Positions 5,370 through 13,354 are shown, counted from the stretch's first letter. The stretch is DNA of 13,765 bases from Paracoccaceae bacterium (GCA_016937725.1 JAFGVZ010000060.1:1-13765), one strand, 5' to 3'. Notes: generated from the letters alone by a model not told the origin. Numbers and translations: made by a program.

Positions 5370-7303
5370 GCGCGGCTGACCCGGAACGCTCCCAGATCGC
5401 GCAGGCGTTCGGCCAGCGCGTCTTGCTCGGCGCTGATGCGGTTGCGTTGCGATGTGGGATAGGCCGAGAGCGGTGGTCGCCCGTCATTCAGCGCTGCCAG
5501 TAGAATATCGCGGCCAATCGGGGCGGCGGCTGTCGACCCGCCCCCGCCATGTTCCACGATCACCGCCACCGCCACTTTCGGGTTATCGAGCGGCGCGAAA
5601 TTCACGAACAGCGCGTGGTTGCGGCGGTTCCAAGGCAGGTCTTCCTGCCGGCGGATGCCAGAGTCGCGCTCTGCTTGGGTAATTCGGAACACCTGGCTGG
5701 TGCCGGTCTTGCCCGCCATCACCATGGTCGGGTCTACCACGCGCGAGGAATAGGCCGTCCCGCGCCGATCATTGACCACGTCCGACATGCCCCGGCGGAT
5801 CATCTCCAGCCATTCGGGGCGCAGATCAAGGCTTGCGGCTTGCGGCGCCGCGCGCTCCATCGGGTCGCGGATCAGGCGCGGCAGCACCGCGCGGTTGCTG
5901 GCAAGGCGCGCGGTCATCACGGCCAGTTGCAAAGGCGTTGTCAGCACGTAACCTTGGCCGATCGACACATTCACCGTGTCGCCAATGCGCCAATCGGCAT
6001 CGCGGGTGCGCAACTTCCACTCGCGCGAGGGGTTCAGGCCCGACGCGACAGAGGTCATCGGCAGGTCATAGCGAATGCCAAGGCCCAGCCGCTCGGACAT
6101 GGCGTTGATCCGCTCGATCCCGCAGCGTTGTGACATTTCGTAGAAATAGACGTCGCAGCTTTCCGCCAAGGCCGAGACCAGATCAACCCGGCCATGACCG
6201 GCGCGTTTCCAGCAATGGAAGCGGTTGCCCGATACATCCATATGGCCGGGGCAAAACACACGCTCGCGCCCGTCGGTTTCGGCGGCGTCCAGCGCGGCCA
6301 GTGCCGTGACCATTTTAAAGGTCGATCCCGGCGGATACATGCCTTGCACGCATTTATTGACAAGCGGGCGGTAGTCGTTTTCCAGCAACCCGTTGTAGTC
6401 CTTGCTGGAAATTCCGCGCACGAACAGGTTGGCGTCATAGCTGGGCGCACTGGCTGCGGCCAGAATATCGCCCGACTCCACGTCGATCACGACGGCGGCC
6501 GCAGATTGGCCGTCCAACCGCTCCAGCGCGTAATTCTGCAACCGGGCATCAATCGTCAGGTGCAGGTTCTCACCCGGCTCGCCCTCGACACGGTCCAATT
6601 CGCGCATAACCCGCCCGACCGAGTTCACCTCAACCCGCTGCGAGCCCGCTTTCCCGCGCAGGCGGTCTTCCTGCGCGCGCTCGACCCCGCTTTTGCCAAT
6701 CTGGAAGCGCGGGATCATCAGAACCGGGTCGGGGCGGTCCTGGCCTTCCAGATCGCGGTCCGAGACAGGGCCGACATAGCCCACCACATGCGCCAGATCG
6801 GCCTGCAACGGATAGAGCCGCGACAGCCCCATCTCTGGCGTCACACCGGGCAGGGCCGGGGCATTGGCGGCAATGCGGCTGATGTCTTCCCAACTTAACC
6901 GTTCGGCCACGGTCACAGGCACGAAGGGACGGTTGCGCATCATGTCATCGCGGGCGCGCGCCACGGCTTCGTCATCCAGCGCGATCAGCTTTTGCAGGCG
7001 CGCCAGAACCAAGTCGATATCGCCCGCGTCGTCGCGGGTCATGACCACGCGGTAATTTTGTTCATTGCCAGCGAGTAGAACGCCATTGCGGTCATGAATT
7101 AGCCCGCGTGTGGGGGGCAACAGGCGCAGGTTGATGCGGTTTTCCTCGGCCAGCAGGCGAAAGGCGTCGGCCTGTTCCAACTGCATGTCGCGCAACCGCC
7201 ACATCAGCGTGCCGGTGACCGCCGTCATCACCGCACCCAAACCCAAGGCGCGGCGCGTTATCATGCGGCGGCTAAGTTCTTTCTCGCGGTCCGAACGTTT
7301 CAC
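5366..7303 (-). CDS. mrdA: Penicillin-binding protein 2 (elongation-specific transpeptidase)
   Basis: This 645-residue class B PBP cross-links peptidoglycan during elongation, as partner of RodA. It has one N-terminal membrane anchor (about 20-35), a PBP dimerisation/pedestal region starting LLPPTRGLIHDRNGVLLA (61-78), and a C-terminal transpeptidase domain. The catalytic motifs are intact: S327-T-F-K330 (PPGSTFKM), S382-C-D384 (ESCDVYFY, the S-x-D variant usual in PBP2), and K532-T-G-T (GKTGTSQ). The start is GTG at 7301-7303, embedded in GTGA with the mreD stop, so translation is probably coupled. The stop overlaps the rodA ATG. The length fits PBP2 (about 630-650 residues). The C-terminal 35 residues after LLAALNDGRPPLSAYP are a polar tail of no recognised function. 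Confidence 0.96.
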   Translation of the reverse strand: MKRSDREKELSRRMITRRALGLGAVMTAVTGTLMWRLRDMQLEQADAFRLLAEENRINLRLLPPTRGLIHDRNGVLLAGNEQNYRVVMTRDDAGDIDLVLARLQKLIALDDEAVARARDDMMRNRPFVPVTVAERLSWEDISRIAANAPALPGVTPEMGLSRLYPLQADLAHVVGYVGPVSDRDLEGQDRPDPVLMIPRFQIGKSGVERAQEDRLRGKAGSQRVEVNSVGRVMRELDRVEGEPGENLHLTIDARLQNYALERLDGQSAAAVVIDVESGDILAAASAPSYDANLFVRGISSKDYNGLLENDYRPLVNKCVQGMYPPGSTFKMVTALAALDAAETDGRERVFCPGHMDVSGNRFHCWKRAGHGRVDLVSALAESCDVYFYEMSQRCGIERINAMSERLGLGIRYDLPMTSVASGLNPSREWKLRTRDADWRIGDTVNVSIGQGYVLTTPLQLAVMTARLASNRAVLPRLIRDPMERAAPQAASLDLRPEWLEMIRRGMSDVVNDRRGTAYSSRVVDPTMVMAGKTGTSQVFRITQAERDSGIRRQEDLPWNRRNHALFVNFAPLDNPKVAVAVIVEHGGGGSTAAAPIGRDILLAALNDGRPPLSAYPTSQRNRISAEQDALAERLRDLGAFRVSRA

Positions 7304-7878
7304 AGCTTTTGCCCCAGTTCATCCACCTCACCCGTCGCGGGTTTGCGCAGGCCCATCGCGTAATGCAGGCAAGCAACCGTTGCCGGATACAGGGCGACAG
7401 TGCCGACAAATTGCGCAAGGCTCAAGGCAAGTGGGACCTGTGGCACCATCACAATTGCGAGCACCATGCGGTTAAGCACGAACATGCCCAAGGCCAAGGG
7501 CACGATGAGCGCATATTCCATCCAGAAGGTCAGGCCGCGCAGGGTGGCATTGCGACGACGCAGGAATTCCGTCATGCCCAAGACGATCAGCGCCCACAGG
7601 CCGGGGGGGCGCATCATCAAAATGTCTTCCAAGAAGAAGTAAAGCGCGATCACGGGCGCGGGTAGCAGGTCCGGTCGGCGTATGACCCAAGCCAGCGTCA
7701 GTGCCAGCATGATATCGGGTGAAGGCCATGTCGCCAGCGTTAGCCCGGTTTCGCCCGGTATGCCGGTCGGGTCGCCCAAGCCTTGCAGCGGCATCAGCCG
7801 AAACAACCAAAGCACCAGGCCAAAGCCCAAAAACAGTGCGGCGAACCAGACGCGCCCGGACAGGCTGCGCTCAGCCAT
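7300..7878 (-). CDS. mreD: Rod shape-determining protein MreD
   Basis: This 192-residue, mostly hydrophobic inner-membrane protein has five or six transmembrane segments and belongs to the elongasome with MreB and MreC. The family is weakly conserved. The call rests on position between mreC and mrdA, size, topology, and typical stretches such as TWPSPDIMLALTLAWVIRRP and ALYFFLEDILMMRPPGLWAL (the 'F..D.l...p.GlwAl' region common in MreD). I chose the ATG at 7876-7878, which overlaps the mreC stop by 8 nt (ATGGCTGA). An in-frame ATG 30 nt upstream would extend the protein into mreC and is less likely. No good Shine-Dalgarno is seen, consistent with coupled translation. The stop overlaps the mrdA GTG. 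Confidence 0.92.
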   Translation of the reverse strand: MAERSLSGRVWFAALFLGFGLVLWLFRLMPLQGLGDPTGIPGETGLTLATWPSPDIMLALTLAWVIRRPDLLPAPVIALYFFLEDILMMRPPGLWALIVLGMTEFLRRRNATLRGLTFWMEYALIVPLALGMFVLNRMVLAIVMVPQVPLALSLAQFVGTVALYPATVACLHYAMGLRKPATGEVDELGQKL

Positions 7879-8890
7879 CGCTGCGGGCCGCGTCGGGGAT
7901 GGGGGCAATGCCAGGATCGACCACCACGGGCGGAAGGAGAGGGGCTGCGCCTTGGGCCTCTGTCGCGTCTGGCACGGGCATGTCTTCCAAGATATCCGCC
8001 TCGGTGCTTTCGGCCTCTGCCGGTTCCGGCGGCAGGATCAGATCGCCGGTCGAGGTGATCTCTTCCATTGGACGCGACCGCAGCACGCGCAGAAACTCCA
8101 ACCGCCCATAATCGGCGGCCAGCCGCACGCGCAAACGGCGGTCGCGGGTCATGACAACTTCGCCCACCAGCAGCCCCGCCGGAAAGACCCCGCCATCATC
8201 GGAACTGACCACGCGGTCGCCGGGGCGCAGATCGTCCGGGTCCTCGACGAAATCAAGGATCGGAAAGGCGCTGTTATCGCCCGTCAGCATGGCGCGCTGG
8301 CCCGAGGGTTGCACGAGAACCGGCACGGCACTGGCGCTGTCGGTCAGCAGCACAACCCGCGCGGTGCGCTCGCCCACACCGGCAATGCGTCCGGCCAGTC
8401 CCAGCCCGTCCATCACGGCCCAGCCATCAACCACCCCATCGCGGGTGCCTACGTTCAGCAGCACCGATTTACGAAACGGCGATCCGCTATCGGCCATCAC
8501 CACGCCCGTGACATGGGTCAGTTGCGGGTCCAGCCGCACTTGGTTCAGGTCCAGCAATTCGGCATTGCGCTGTTCCAGTTGAAGCGCCGCTTCGCGCCAC
8601 GCGCGCATCTGTTGCAATTCGCGCCGAAGCTGTTGGTTTTGCTCCATGATCCGCGCATAGGACCGAAAATCGTCCGCCAAGGCCGCAACCTGCGTGACGG
8701 GTGCCAAGGCCCAGTCGAAAGAGGGCACGACCCGGTCGATCACAGCCATGCGAAAGCGCTCGACGCGTGGGCTGTCTATGCGCCAAACCAGAAAGACCAG
8801 CAGCAACCCAACCGCAAGCACCCCCACCAGAATACGCCGGAGCGGGCGGACATAGTCACCATCAATCTGGCGTTCGCTGGCCAAGGCCAA
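7871..8890 (-). CDS. mreC: Rod shape-determining protein MreC
   Basis: This periplasmic scaffold of the elongasome activates PBP2 and links it to MreB and MreD. In 339 residues there is a short cytoplasmic tail, one transmembrane helix (about 19-37), a coiled coil (about 70-118, repeated Q/L/E-rich heptads), and the double beta-barrel core (about 125-275). The core has landmarks such as DSGSPFRKSVLLNVGTRDGV and GLGLAGRIAGVGERTARVVLLTD. The C-terminus (286-339) is an acidic/proline-rich, probably disordered tail. No ATG is available before the membrane helix. The start must be TTG at 8888-8890 or TTG at 8882-8884; the second lies 7 nt after AGGTAGGG and gives an N-terminus beginning ASERQ. It follows mreB by 10 nt and overlaps mreD by 8 nt. 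Confidence 0.94.
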   Translation of the reverse strand: MALASERQIDGDYVRPLRRILVGVLAVGLLLVFLVWRIDSPRVERFRMAVIDRVVPSFDWALAPVTQVAALADDFRSYARIMEQNQQLRRELQQMRAWREAALQLEQRNAELLDLNQVRLDPQLTHVTGVVMADSGSPFRKSVLLNVGTRDGVVDGWAVMDGLGLAGRIAGVGERTARVVLLTDSASAVPVLVQPSGQRAMLTGDNSAFPILDFVEDPDDLRPGDRVVSSDDGGVFPAGLLVGEVVMTRDRRLRVRLAADYGRLEFLRVLRSRPMEEITSTGDLILPPEPAEAESTEADILEDMPVPDATEAQGAAPLLPPVVVDPGIAPIPDAARSDG

Positions 8891-8900
8891 GCCCTACCTG

Positions 8901-9938
8901 TCAGCTTTCATAGTCAATTGCGTGGCGCAATTGCTTTTCATATTCCAGCGCCTTGCCGGTGCCGATGGCCACGCAGTTCAACGCCTCATCCGCGACCGAG
9001 ATGCTCAGCCCCGTCTGTTCGCGCAAGGCCAGGTCCAGCTCGCCCAGCAGCGCGCCACCGCCAGTCAGCATCACGCCACGGTCCACAATGTCGGCGGCCA
9101 GATCGGGCGGCGTGGTTTCGAGCGCGATCATCACCGCTTCGCACATGGTGGTCACGGTTTCGGACAGCGCCTCGGCCACTTGGGCCTGCGTGATCTCTGT
9201 TTCCTTGGGCACGCCGTTCAGCAGGTCGCGGCCACGCACCAGCATGGATTTGCCGCGCCCGTCATCGGGCATACGGGCGGTCCCGATGGAACACTTGATC
9301 TTTTCGGCGGTCGCTTCACCGATCAGCAGATTCTGGTTGCGGCGCAGGAAGTTGACGATCGCTTCATCCATCCGGTCGCCGCCCACGCGGACCGAGCGCG
9401 CATAGACGATATCGCCCAAGGACAGCACCGCCACTTCGGTGGTGCCGCCGCCAATATCGACCACCATGCTGCCCGTGGGGTCGGTGATGGGCATGCCGGC
9501 ACCGATTGCCGCCGCGATGGGTTCCGAAATCAGCCCCGCGCGGCGTGCGCCAGCCGACAGAACCGACTGCCGAATCGCACGCTTTTCTACCGGGGTTGCG
9601 CCATAGGGCACACACACGATGACCTTGGGTTTGGAAAACAGCGTATTACGATGCACCTTGCGGATGAAATGCTTGATCATCTCTTCGGCCACGTCGAAAT
9701 CGGCGATCACGCCGTCGCGCATGGGACGAATCGCTTCAATGCTGCCGGGCGTGCGCCCAAGCATCAGTTTCGCATCTTCGCCCACGGCCAGAACCGCCTT
9801 GCGACCGTCCTTGATGTGATAGGCCACAACCGATGGCTCGTTCAGGATGATCCCGCGACCCTTGACATAAACCAGCGTATTCGCCGTGCCAAGATCGATG
9901 GCCATGTCGGAAGAGAACAGGCTGGCAAATGGGTTCAT
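8901..9938 (-). CDS. mreB: Rod shape-determining protein MreB (bacterial actin)
   Basis: This 345-residue actin-fold ATPase forms membrane-bound filaments that orient lateral wall synthesis. The nucleotide-binding motifs are all present: phosphate 1 DLGTANT (15-21), phosphate 2 DIGGGTTE (161-168), and the adenosine motif LTGGGALL (291-298). Other MreB signatures include VVAYHIKDG, RPMRDGVIADF (71-81) and VCVPYGATPVEKRAIR (108-123). The N-terminus MNPFASLFSSDMAIDLG includes the short amphipathic membrane-binding stretch. The ATG at 9936-9938 is preceded by GGAA at about 8 nt; upstream in-frame codons have no family match. It is the first gene of the mreBCD-mrdA-rodA-dehydrogenase operon, with a putative promoter about 70 nt upstream. 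Confidence 0.98.
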   Translation of the reverse strand: MNPFASLFSSDMAIDLGTANTLVYVKGRGIILNEPSVVAYHIKDGRKAVLAVGEDAKLMLGRTPGSIEAIRPMRDGVIADFDVAEEMIKHFIRKVHRNTLFSKPKVIVCVPYGATPVEKRAIRQSVLSAGARRAGLISEPIAAAIGAGMPITDPTGSMVVDIGGGTTEVAVLSLGDIVYARSVRVGGDRMDEAIVNFLRRNQNLLIGEATAEKIKCSIGTARMPDDGRGKSMLVRGRDLLNGVPKETEITQAQVAEALSETVTTMCEAVMIALETTPPDLAADIVDRGVMLTGGGALLGELDLALREQTGLSISVADEALNCVAIGTGKALEYEKQLRHAIDYES

Positions 9939-10010
9939 GCTGATAGTTCCGTGTTTGCGCCGGTGCAGCACAAGATATTGAGTGCCCACCGGGACCAGAT
10001 CGTATCCGGC

Positions 10011-10040
10011 CTTATAGGGCGGGGTAGGGCAGGCGGTAAA
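10011..10040 (-). promoter_or_regulatory. Putative promoter of the mreBCD-mrdA-rodA operon
   Basis: On the minus strand, TTTACC (10040-10035) and TATAAG (10016-10011) are separated by 18 nt and resemble a sigma-70 promoter. The predicted start is near 10004, giving a leader of about 65 nt before mreB. It is the only TATAAT-like element I found in the 212-nt gap between the GatB/YqeY gene and mreB. Confidence 0.45.
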
Positions 10041-10102
10041 GGGGGCGTTTCCGGACCATCGGCAGGAAATGGCCCGCGCGCGACACTATTGCGTGTAAAC
10101 GC

Positions 10103-10134
10103 CCCGAAACGGCGGGATTGGGCGCCGTTTCGGG
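10103..10134 (-). terminator. Hairpin downstream of the GatB/YqeY gene
   Basis: A perfect 12-bp inverted repeat, CCCGAAACGGCG (10103-10114) with CGCCGTTTCGGG (10123-10134), encloses an 8-nt loop. It lies 16 nt beyond the stop of the GatB/YqeY gene and upstream of the putative mreB promoter. The minus-strand bases after the stem (GCGTTTACAC) contain only a weak U run, so this may be a terminator of moderate efficiency or a 3'-end stabilising hairpin. Confidence 0.65.
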
Positions 10135-10150
10135 TGCTGCTTTACCTGTG

Positions 10151-10606
10151 TCAGCCCAGACGGGCCTTCACGGCCGCACCTGCTTTGGCGAAATCCATTG
10201 CGCCGGCATGGCGGGTTTTCAAAAGGCCCATCACGCGGCCAATATCCCGCACGCTGGCCGCTCCGGTTTCGGCAACAACGGCCGCGACAGCTGCTTCTAT
10301 CTCTGCATCATCCATCTGGCGGGGCAGAAAGTCTTCAATCACACCAATTTCCGCAGTTTCCTTCTCGGCCAAGTCCAGCCGTGCCGCTTCTTCATAGGCG
10401 CGCGCCGATTCGCGGCGCTGCTTGACCATGCGGGTCAGCACCGTGATGATTTCGGCATCCGACACTTCCGGCGCGCCTTCGCCGCGCGCGGCGATATCGC
10501 GGTCCTTGATGGCCGCATTGATCAGCCGCAAGGCCGCCAAACGGTCGGTGTCGCGCTCTTTCATCGCGGATTTGAGCGCGGTGGTGATTTTATCCCGCAT
10601 CGACAT
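10151..10606 (-). CDS. GatB/YqeY domain-containing protein
   Basis: This 151-residue cytosolic protein consists only of the YqeY/GatB tail domain, which is otherwise found at the C-terminus of the GatB amidotransferase subunit and binds tRNA. Family features are the N-terminal RDKITTALKSAMKERD (4-19), RLAALRLINAAIKDRDI, the central VLTRMVKQRRESARAYEEAARLDLAEKE segment, EIGVIEDFLPRQM, and the closing GRVMGLLKTRHAGAMDFAKAGAAVKARL. Its cellular role in stand-alone form is not well defined; a tRNA-related role is inferred from the domain. The ATG at 10604-10606 has AGGGG 6 nt upstream and is preferred over the ATG two codons later. A promoter (TTGCCG-N17-TAATAT) lies just upstream, and carA diverges from it. 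Confidence 0.92.
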   Translation of the reverse strand: MSMRDKITTALKSAMKERDTDRLAALRLINAAIKDRDIAARGEGAPEVSDAEIITVLTRMVKQRRESARAYEEAARLDLAEKETAEIGVIEDFLPRQMDDAEIEAAVAAVVAETGAASVRDIGRVMGLLKTRHAGAMDFAKAGAAVKARLG

Positions 10607-10644
10607 GCGCGGCCCCTTTTTTGGTGGTTCGTGCCAAGCCTTGC

Positions 10645-10673
10645 ATATTAGGCCTGCGGCGCGACCACGGCAA
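10645..10673 (-). promoter_or_regulatory. Putative promoter of the GatB/YqeY gene
   Basis: On the minus strand TTGCCG (10673-10668) and TAATAT (10650-10645) are spaced by 17 nt, a good sigma-70 match. Transcription would start near 10638, about 32 nt before the start codon, leaving room for the AGGGG ribosome binding site. Confidence 0.6.
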
Positions 10674-10734
10674 CGCGATTTAAAGCCAGCAAATACAATA
10701 TGTTGTGGCGTATTCTGCACCGGGCGGGTTTCGC

Positions 10735-10763
10735 TTGATTCTTTTCGCCCCGCCCCATAGGTT
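10735..10763 (+). promoter_or_regulatory. Putative carA promoter with an embedded GANTC site
   Basis: TTGATT (10735-10740) and TAGGTT (10758-10763, TAnnnT) are separated by 17 nt, giving a leader of about 30 nt before carA. GATTC at 10737-10741 overlaps the -35 element. It matches the GANTC target of the alphaproteobacterial cell-cycle methylase CcrM. Whether methylation matters here is unknown. Confidence 0.5.
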
Positions 10764-10799
10764 GCGCCGAAATCTAGCCAGTCCGGAGTCCGTGTCGCA

Positions 10800-11957
10800 A
10801 TGTGTGCCCAGTCACTCAAACCCACCGCATGCCTTGCCTTGGCCGATGGCACCATCTTTTACGGGCGCGGCTTTGGCGCAACCGGCGAAACGGTGGCAGA
10901 GCTGTGCTTCAACACCGCGATGACCGGCTATCAGGAAATCATGACCGATCCGTCCTATGCGGGCCAGATCGTGACCTTCACTTTCCCGCATATCGGTAAT
11001 ACCGGTGTGACGGATGAAGACGACGAAACTGCCGAGCCTGTTGCGGCTGGCATGGTCGTGAAATGGGACCCGACCGCGCCCTCTAACTGGCGCGCGCAGG
11101 AAAACCTTGTGGCATGGCTGGAACGGCGCGGGCGTATCTGCATGGGCGGGGTCGATACCCGCCGCCTGACCCGCGCGATCCGCCAGCAAGGCGCGCCGCA
11201 TGTGGCGCTGGCGCATAACCCCGATGGCGTGTTCGATCTGGAAGCCTTGGTTGCGAAAGCCCGCGCGTGGAAAGGGCTTGTGGGCCTTGATCTTGCGCGC
11301 GATGTGACCTGTGCGCAAAGCTACCGCTGGGATGAAATGCGGTGGGCGTGGCCCGACGGCTATACCCGCCAGACTGCGCCGCAGCACAAGGTCGTCGCCA
11401 TCGACTATGGCGCGAAACGCAACATCCTTCGGTGCCTTGCTTCGGCTGGCTGCGATGTGACCGTGCTGCCCGCTACCGCCACCGCTGAGGATGTGCTGGC
11501 GTTGAACCCCGATGGCGTGTTCCTGTCGAACGGTCCGGGCGACCCGGCAGCAACGGGCGAATATGCTGTGCCGATGATTCAAGGCGTCTTGAGCGCCGAT
11601 CTGCCGGTCTTCGGCATCTGCCTTGGTCACCAGATGCTGGCTTTGGCGCTTGGCGCCAAGACCATCAAGATGAACCACGGCCATCACGGCGCGAACCATC
11701 CGGTGAAGGATCACACTACGGGCAAGGTGGAAATCACATCCATGAACCACGGCTTCGCGGTCGATGCGCAGACATTGCCTGCGGGTGTGGTGGAAACGCA
11801 TACTTCGCTGTTTGACGGGTCGAATTGCGGGATACAGCTTGAAGGCAAGCCTGTCTTCTCTGTCCAGCACCACCCAGAGGCCAGCCCCGGCCCGCAAGAC
11901 AGCTTCTACCTGTTCGAGCGGTTCGCGGGTGCGATGGCGGCGCGCAAGGCGGGCTGA
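10800..11957 (+). CDS. carA: Carbamoyl-phosphate synthase small subunit (glutamine amidotransferase)
   Basis: This 385-residue protein is the glutaminase subunit of carbamoyl-phosphate synthase. It hydrolyses glutamine and passes ammonia to CarB to make carbamoyl phosphate for arginine and pyrimidines. The N-terminal CarA domain (about 8-150) includes ALADGTIFYGRGFGATGE and FNTAMTGYQEIMTDPSYAGQ. The C-terminal class I glutamine amidotransferase domain (about 195-380) has FLSNGPGDP (241-249), the nucleophile C274 in GICLGHQ, and H358/E360 in VQHHPEASPGP. All catalytic residues are present and the length fits the family. The ATG at 10800 has GGAG about 11 nt upstream, a long spacing, but no better in-frame start exists. 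carB is not adjacent. It diverges from the GatB/YqeY gene and converges with proS at a shared terminator. Confidence 0.98.
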   Translation: MCAQSLKPTACLALADGTIFYGRGFGATGETVAELCFNTAMTGYQEIMTDPSYAGQIVTFTFPHIGNTGVTDEDDETAEPVAAGMVVKWDPTAPSNWRAQENLVAWLERRGRICMGGVDTRRLTRAIRQQGAPHVALAHNPDGVFDLEALVAKARAWKGLVGLDLARDVTCAQSYRWDEMRWAWPDGYTRQTAPQHKVVAIDYGAKRNILRCLASAGCDVTVLPATATAEDVLALNPDGVFLSNGPGDPAATGEYAVPMIQGVLSADLPVFGICLGHQMLALALGAKTIKMNHGHHGANHPVKDHTTGKVEITSMNHGFAVDAQTLPAGVVETHTSLFDGSNCGIQLEGKPVFSVQHHPEASPGPQDSFYLFERFAGAMAARKAG

Positions 11958-11978
11958 GGTTTCCCGACAAATTGACAT

Positions 11979-12005
11979 TAAAAAACCCGCCCAAGTGGCG
12001 GGTTT
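11979..12005. terminator. Bidirectional intrinsic terminator between carA and proS
   Basis: A perfect 11-bp inverted repeat, AAAAACCCGCC (11979-11989) with GGCGGGTTTTT (11995-12005), encloses a 5-nt loop. The arms end in A and T runs, so both plus-strand (carA) and minus-strand (proS) transcripts form a GC stem followed by a U tract. It lies 21 nt after carA and 8 nt after proS. Confidence 0.93.
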
Positions 12006-12013
12006 TTATTGTT

Positions 12014-13354
12014 TTATACGTTTGCGTATATCTGGCCTAGGCGGTCCACCGCCGCCTCTGGCGACATCTCTTCGCTCTCGCCGGTGCGGCGCGAAGTCAG
12101 TTCGACCACACCTTTTTCCAAGCCGCGCGGGCCCACGGTAATGCGCCACGGCAGGCCGATCAGGTCCATCGTGGCGAATTTCGCGCCTGCGCGCTCGGTG
12201 CGGTCGTCGTAAAGCGGCTCCAACCCCTTGGCGGTCAGGGCTTTATACAGGCTCTCGCACGCCGCATCCGCCGCTGCGTCGCCCTGTTTCAGGTTCACGA
12301 TACCGCAATGGAAAGGCGTGACACCTTCGGGCCAGATGATGCCCTTGTCATCGTGGCTCGCCTCGATGATCGCGCCCAGCAGACGCGATACGCCAATTCC
12401 GTGGCTGCCCATATGCACCGGCACACGGCTGCCATCGGGGGTGACGACGGTCGCGCCCATGGCTTCGGAATACTTGGTGCCGAAATAGAAGATTTGCCCT
12501 ACTTCAATGCCCCGCGCGCTGCGGCGGCGCGCCTCTGGCACCTGTTCGTTGAACAGGGCTTCGTCATGGGTCTCGTCCGTGCGGGCATAGCGCGAGGTGA
12601 ATTCCTCCAGCACCGCCTGACATTGCGCAACATCGTCGTAATCCACCGCGCGATCTCCGAATTTCAGATCGGTGATCTCGGAATCATAGAACACCTCCGA
12701 CTCGCCGGTTTCGGCCAGCACAAGGAATTCATGCGTGTAATCGCCGCCAATGGGGCCCCCATCGGCGCGCATGGGGATGGCTTGCAGGCCCATCCGTTCA
12801 TAGCTGCGCAGGTAGCTGACAAGGTGACGGTTGTAGGCATGCAGCGCCGCATTCTTGTCGATGTCGAAATTGTAGCCGTCCTTCATCAGGAATTCGCGGC
12901 CGCGCATGACGCCGAAACGCGGGCGCACCTCGTCGCGGAACTTCCACTGGATGTGATAGAGCGTCAGCGGCAAATCCTTGTAGCTGGTCACATGGCTGCG
13001 GAAGATGTCGGTGATCAGTTCTTCATTCGTCGGACCATAGAGCATGTCGCGGTCATGGCGGTCCTTGATGCGCAGCATTTCCTGACCGTAATCATCATAC
13101 CGCCCGGATTCGCGCCACAAATCCGCCGATTGCAGCGTGGGCATGAGCATCGGGATATGGCCCGCACGGATCTGTTCTTCATGCACGATCTGCTCGATGC
13201 GCTTGAGCACTTTGTAACCCAAGGGCAGCCAAGAATAGATGCCCGCGCTCGCCTGTTTGATCATGCCCGCGCGCAGCATCAGCCGGTGGCTGACGATCTG
13301 CGCCTCGGACGGGGTTTCCTTCAGCACGGGCAGGAAATAGCGGCTCAGGCGCAT
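12014..13354 (-). CDS. proS: Prolyl-tRNA synthetase, short form without the INS editing domain
   Basis: This 446-residue class II aminoacyl-tRNA synthetase charges tRNA-Pro. Visible landmarks are the N-terminal MRLSRYFLPVLKETP, the GPTNEE substrate-binding motif (107-112), motif 2 around FRDEVRPRFGVMRGREFLMKDGY (139-161), GIEVGQIFYFGTKYSEAMGA (282-301), motif 3 GSHGIGVSRLLG (317-328), and an anticodon-binding domain (about 350-440). The enzyme is over 100 residues shorter than the E. coli type (572 residues). The segment between motifs 2 and 3 is too small to hold the roughly 180-residue INS domain that deacylates Ala-tRNA-Pro. This matches the known alphaproteobacterial form, in which editing is left to free-standing proteins. 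The ATG at 13352-13354 has AAAGGAG 5 nt upstream. It lies 68 nt downstream of the VOC gene and ends at the carA/proS terminator. Confidence 0.97.
   Translation of the reverse strand: MRLSRYFLPVLKETPSEAQIVSHRLMLRAGMIKQASAGIYSWLPLGYKVLKRIEQIVHEEQIRAGHIPMLMPTLQSADLWRESGRYDDYGQEMLRIKDRHDRDMLYGPTNEELITDIFRSHVTSYKDLPLTLYHIQWKFRDEVRPRFGVMRGREFLMKDGYNFDIDKNAALHAYNRHLVSYLRSYERMGLQAIPMRADGGPIGGDYTHEFLVLAETGESEVFYDSEITDLKFGDRAVDYDDVAQCQAVLEEFTSRYARTDETHDEALFNEQVPEARRRSARGIEVGQIFYFGTKYSEAMGATVVTPDGSRVPVHMGSHGIGVSRLLGAIIEASHDDKGIIWPEGVTPFHCGIVNLKQGDAAADAACESLYKALTAKGLEPLYDDRTERAGAKFATMDLIGLPWRITVGPRGLEKGVVELTSRRTGESEEMSPEAAVDRLGQIYANV

Noticed and set aside
7682..9193. A 503-codon plus-strand frame opposite mreD, mreC and mreB
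   Set aside because: It is fully antisense to clear elongasome genes, with no recognisable domain and low-complexity Arg/Pro/His composition.
8922..10397. A 491-codon plus-strand frame opposite mreB and the GatB/YqeY gene
   Set aside because: It spans two well-conserved minus-strand genes and the promoter region between them. It is a GC-bias shadow with a His/Gln-rich, non-protein-like composition.
10695..10706. Imperfect dyad ACAATATGTTGT midway between the divergent GatB/YqeY and carA promoters
   Set aside because: It has 6-bp half-sites with one mismatch, is short and AT-rich, and lies outside both promoters. It is too weak to call an operator from one sequence.
10812..11978. A 388-codon minus-strand frame opposite carA
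   Set aside because: It is antisense to carA, whose catalytic motifs are all intact. It would also begin inside the shared terminator region.
11979..12005. The inverted repeat between carA and proS considered as an attachment site or mobile-element end
   Set aside because: It has the exact form of an intrinsic terminator (GC stem, T tail) at a convergent junction, and there is no second copy, integrase or transposase in the window.
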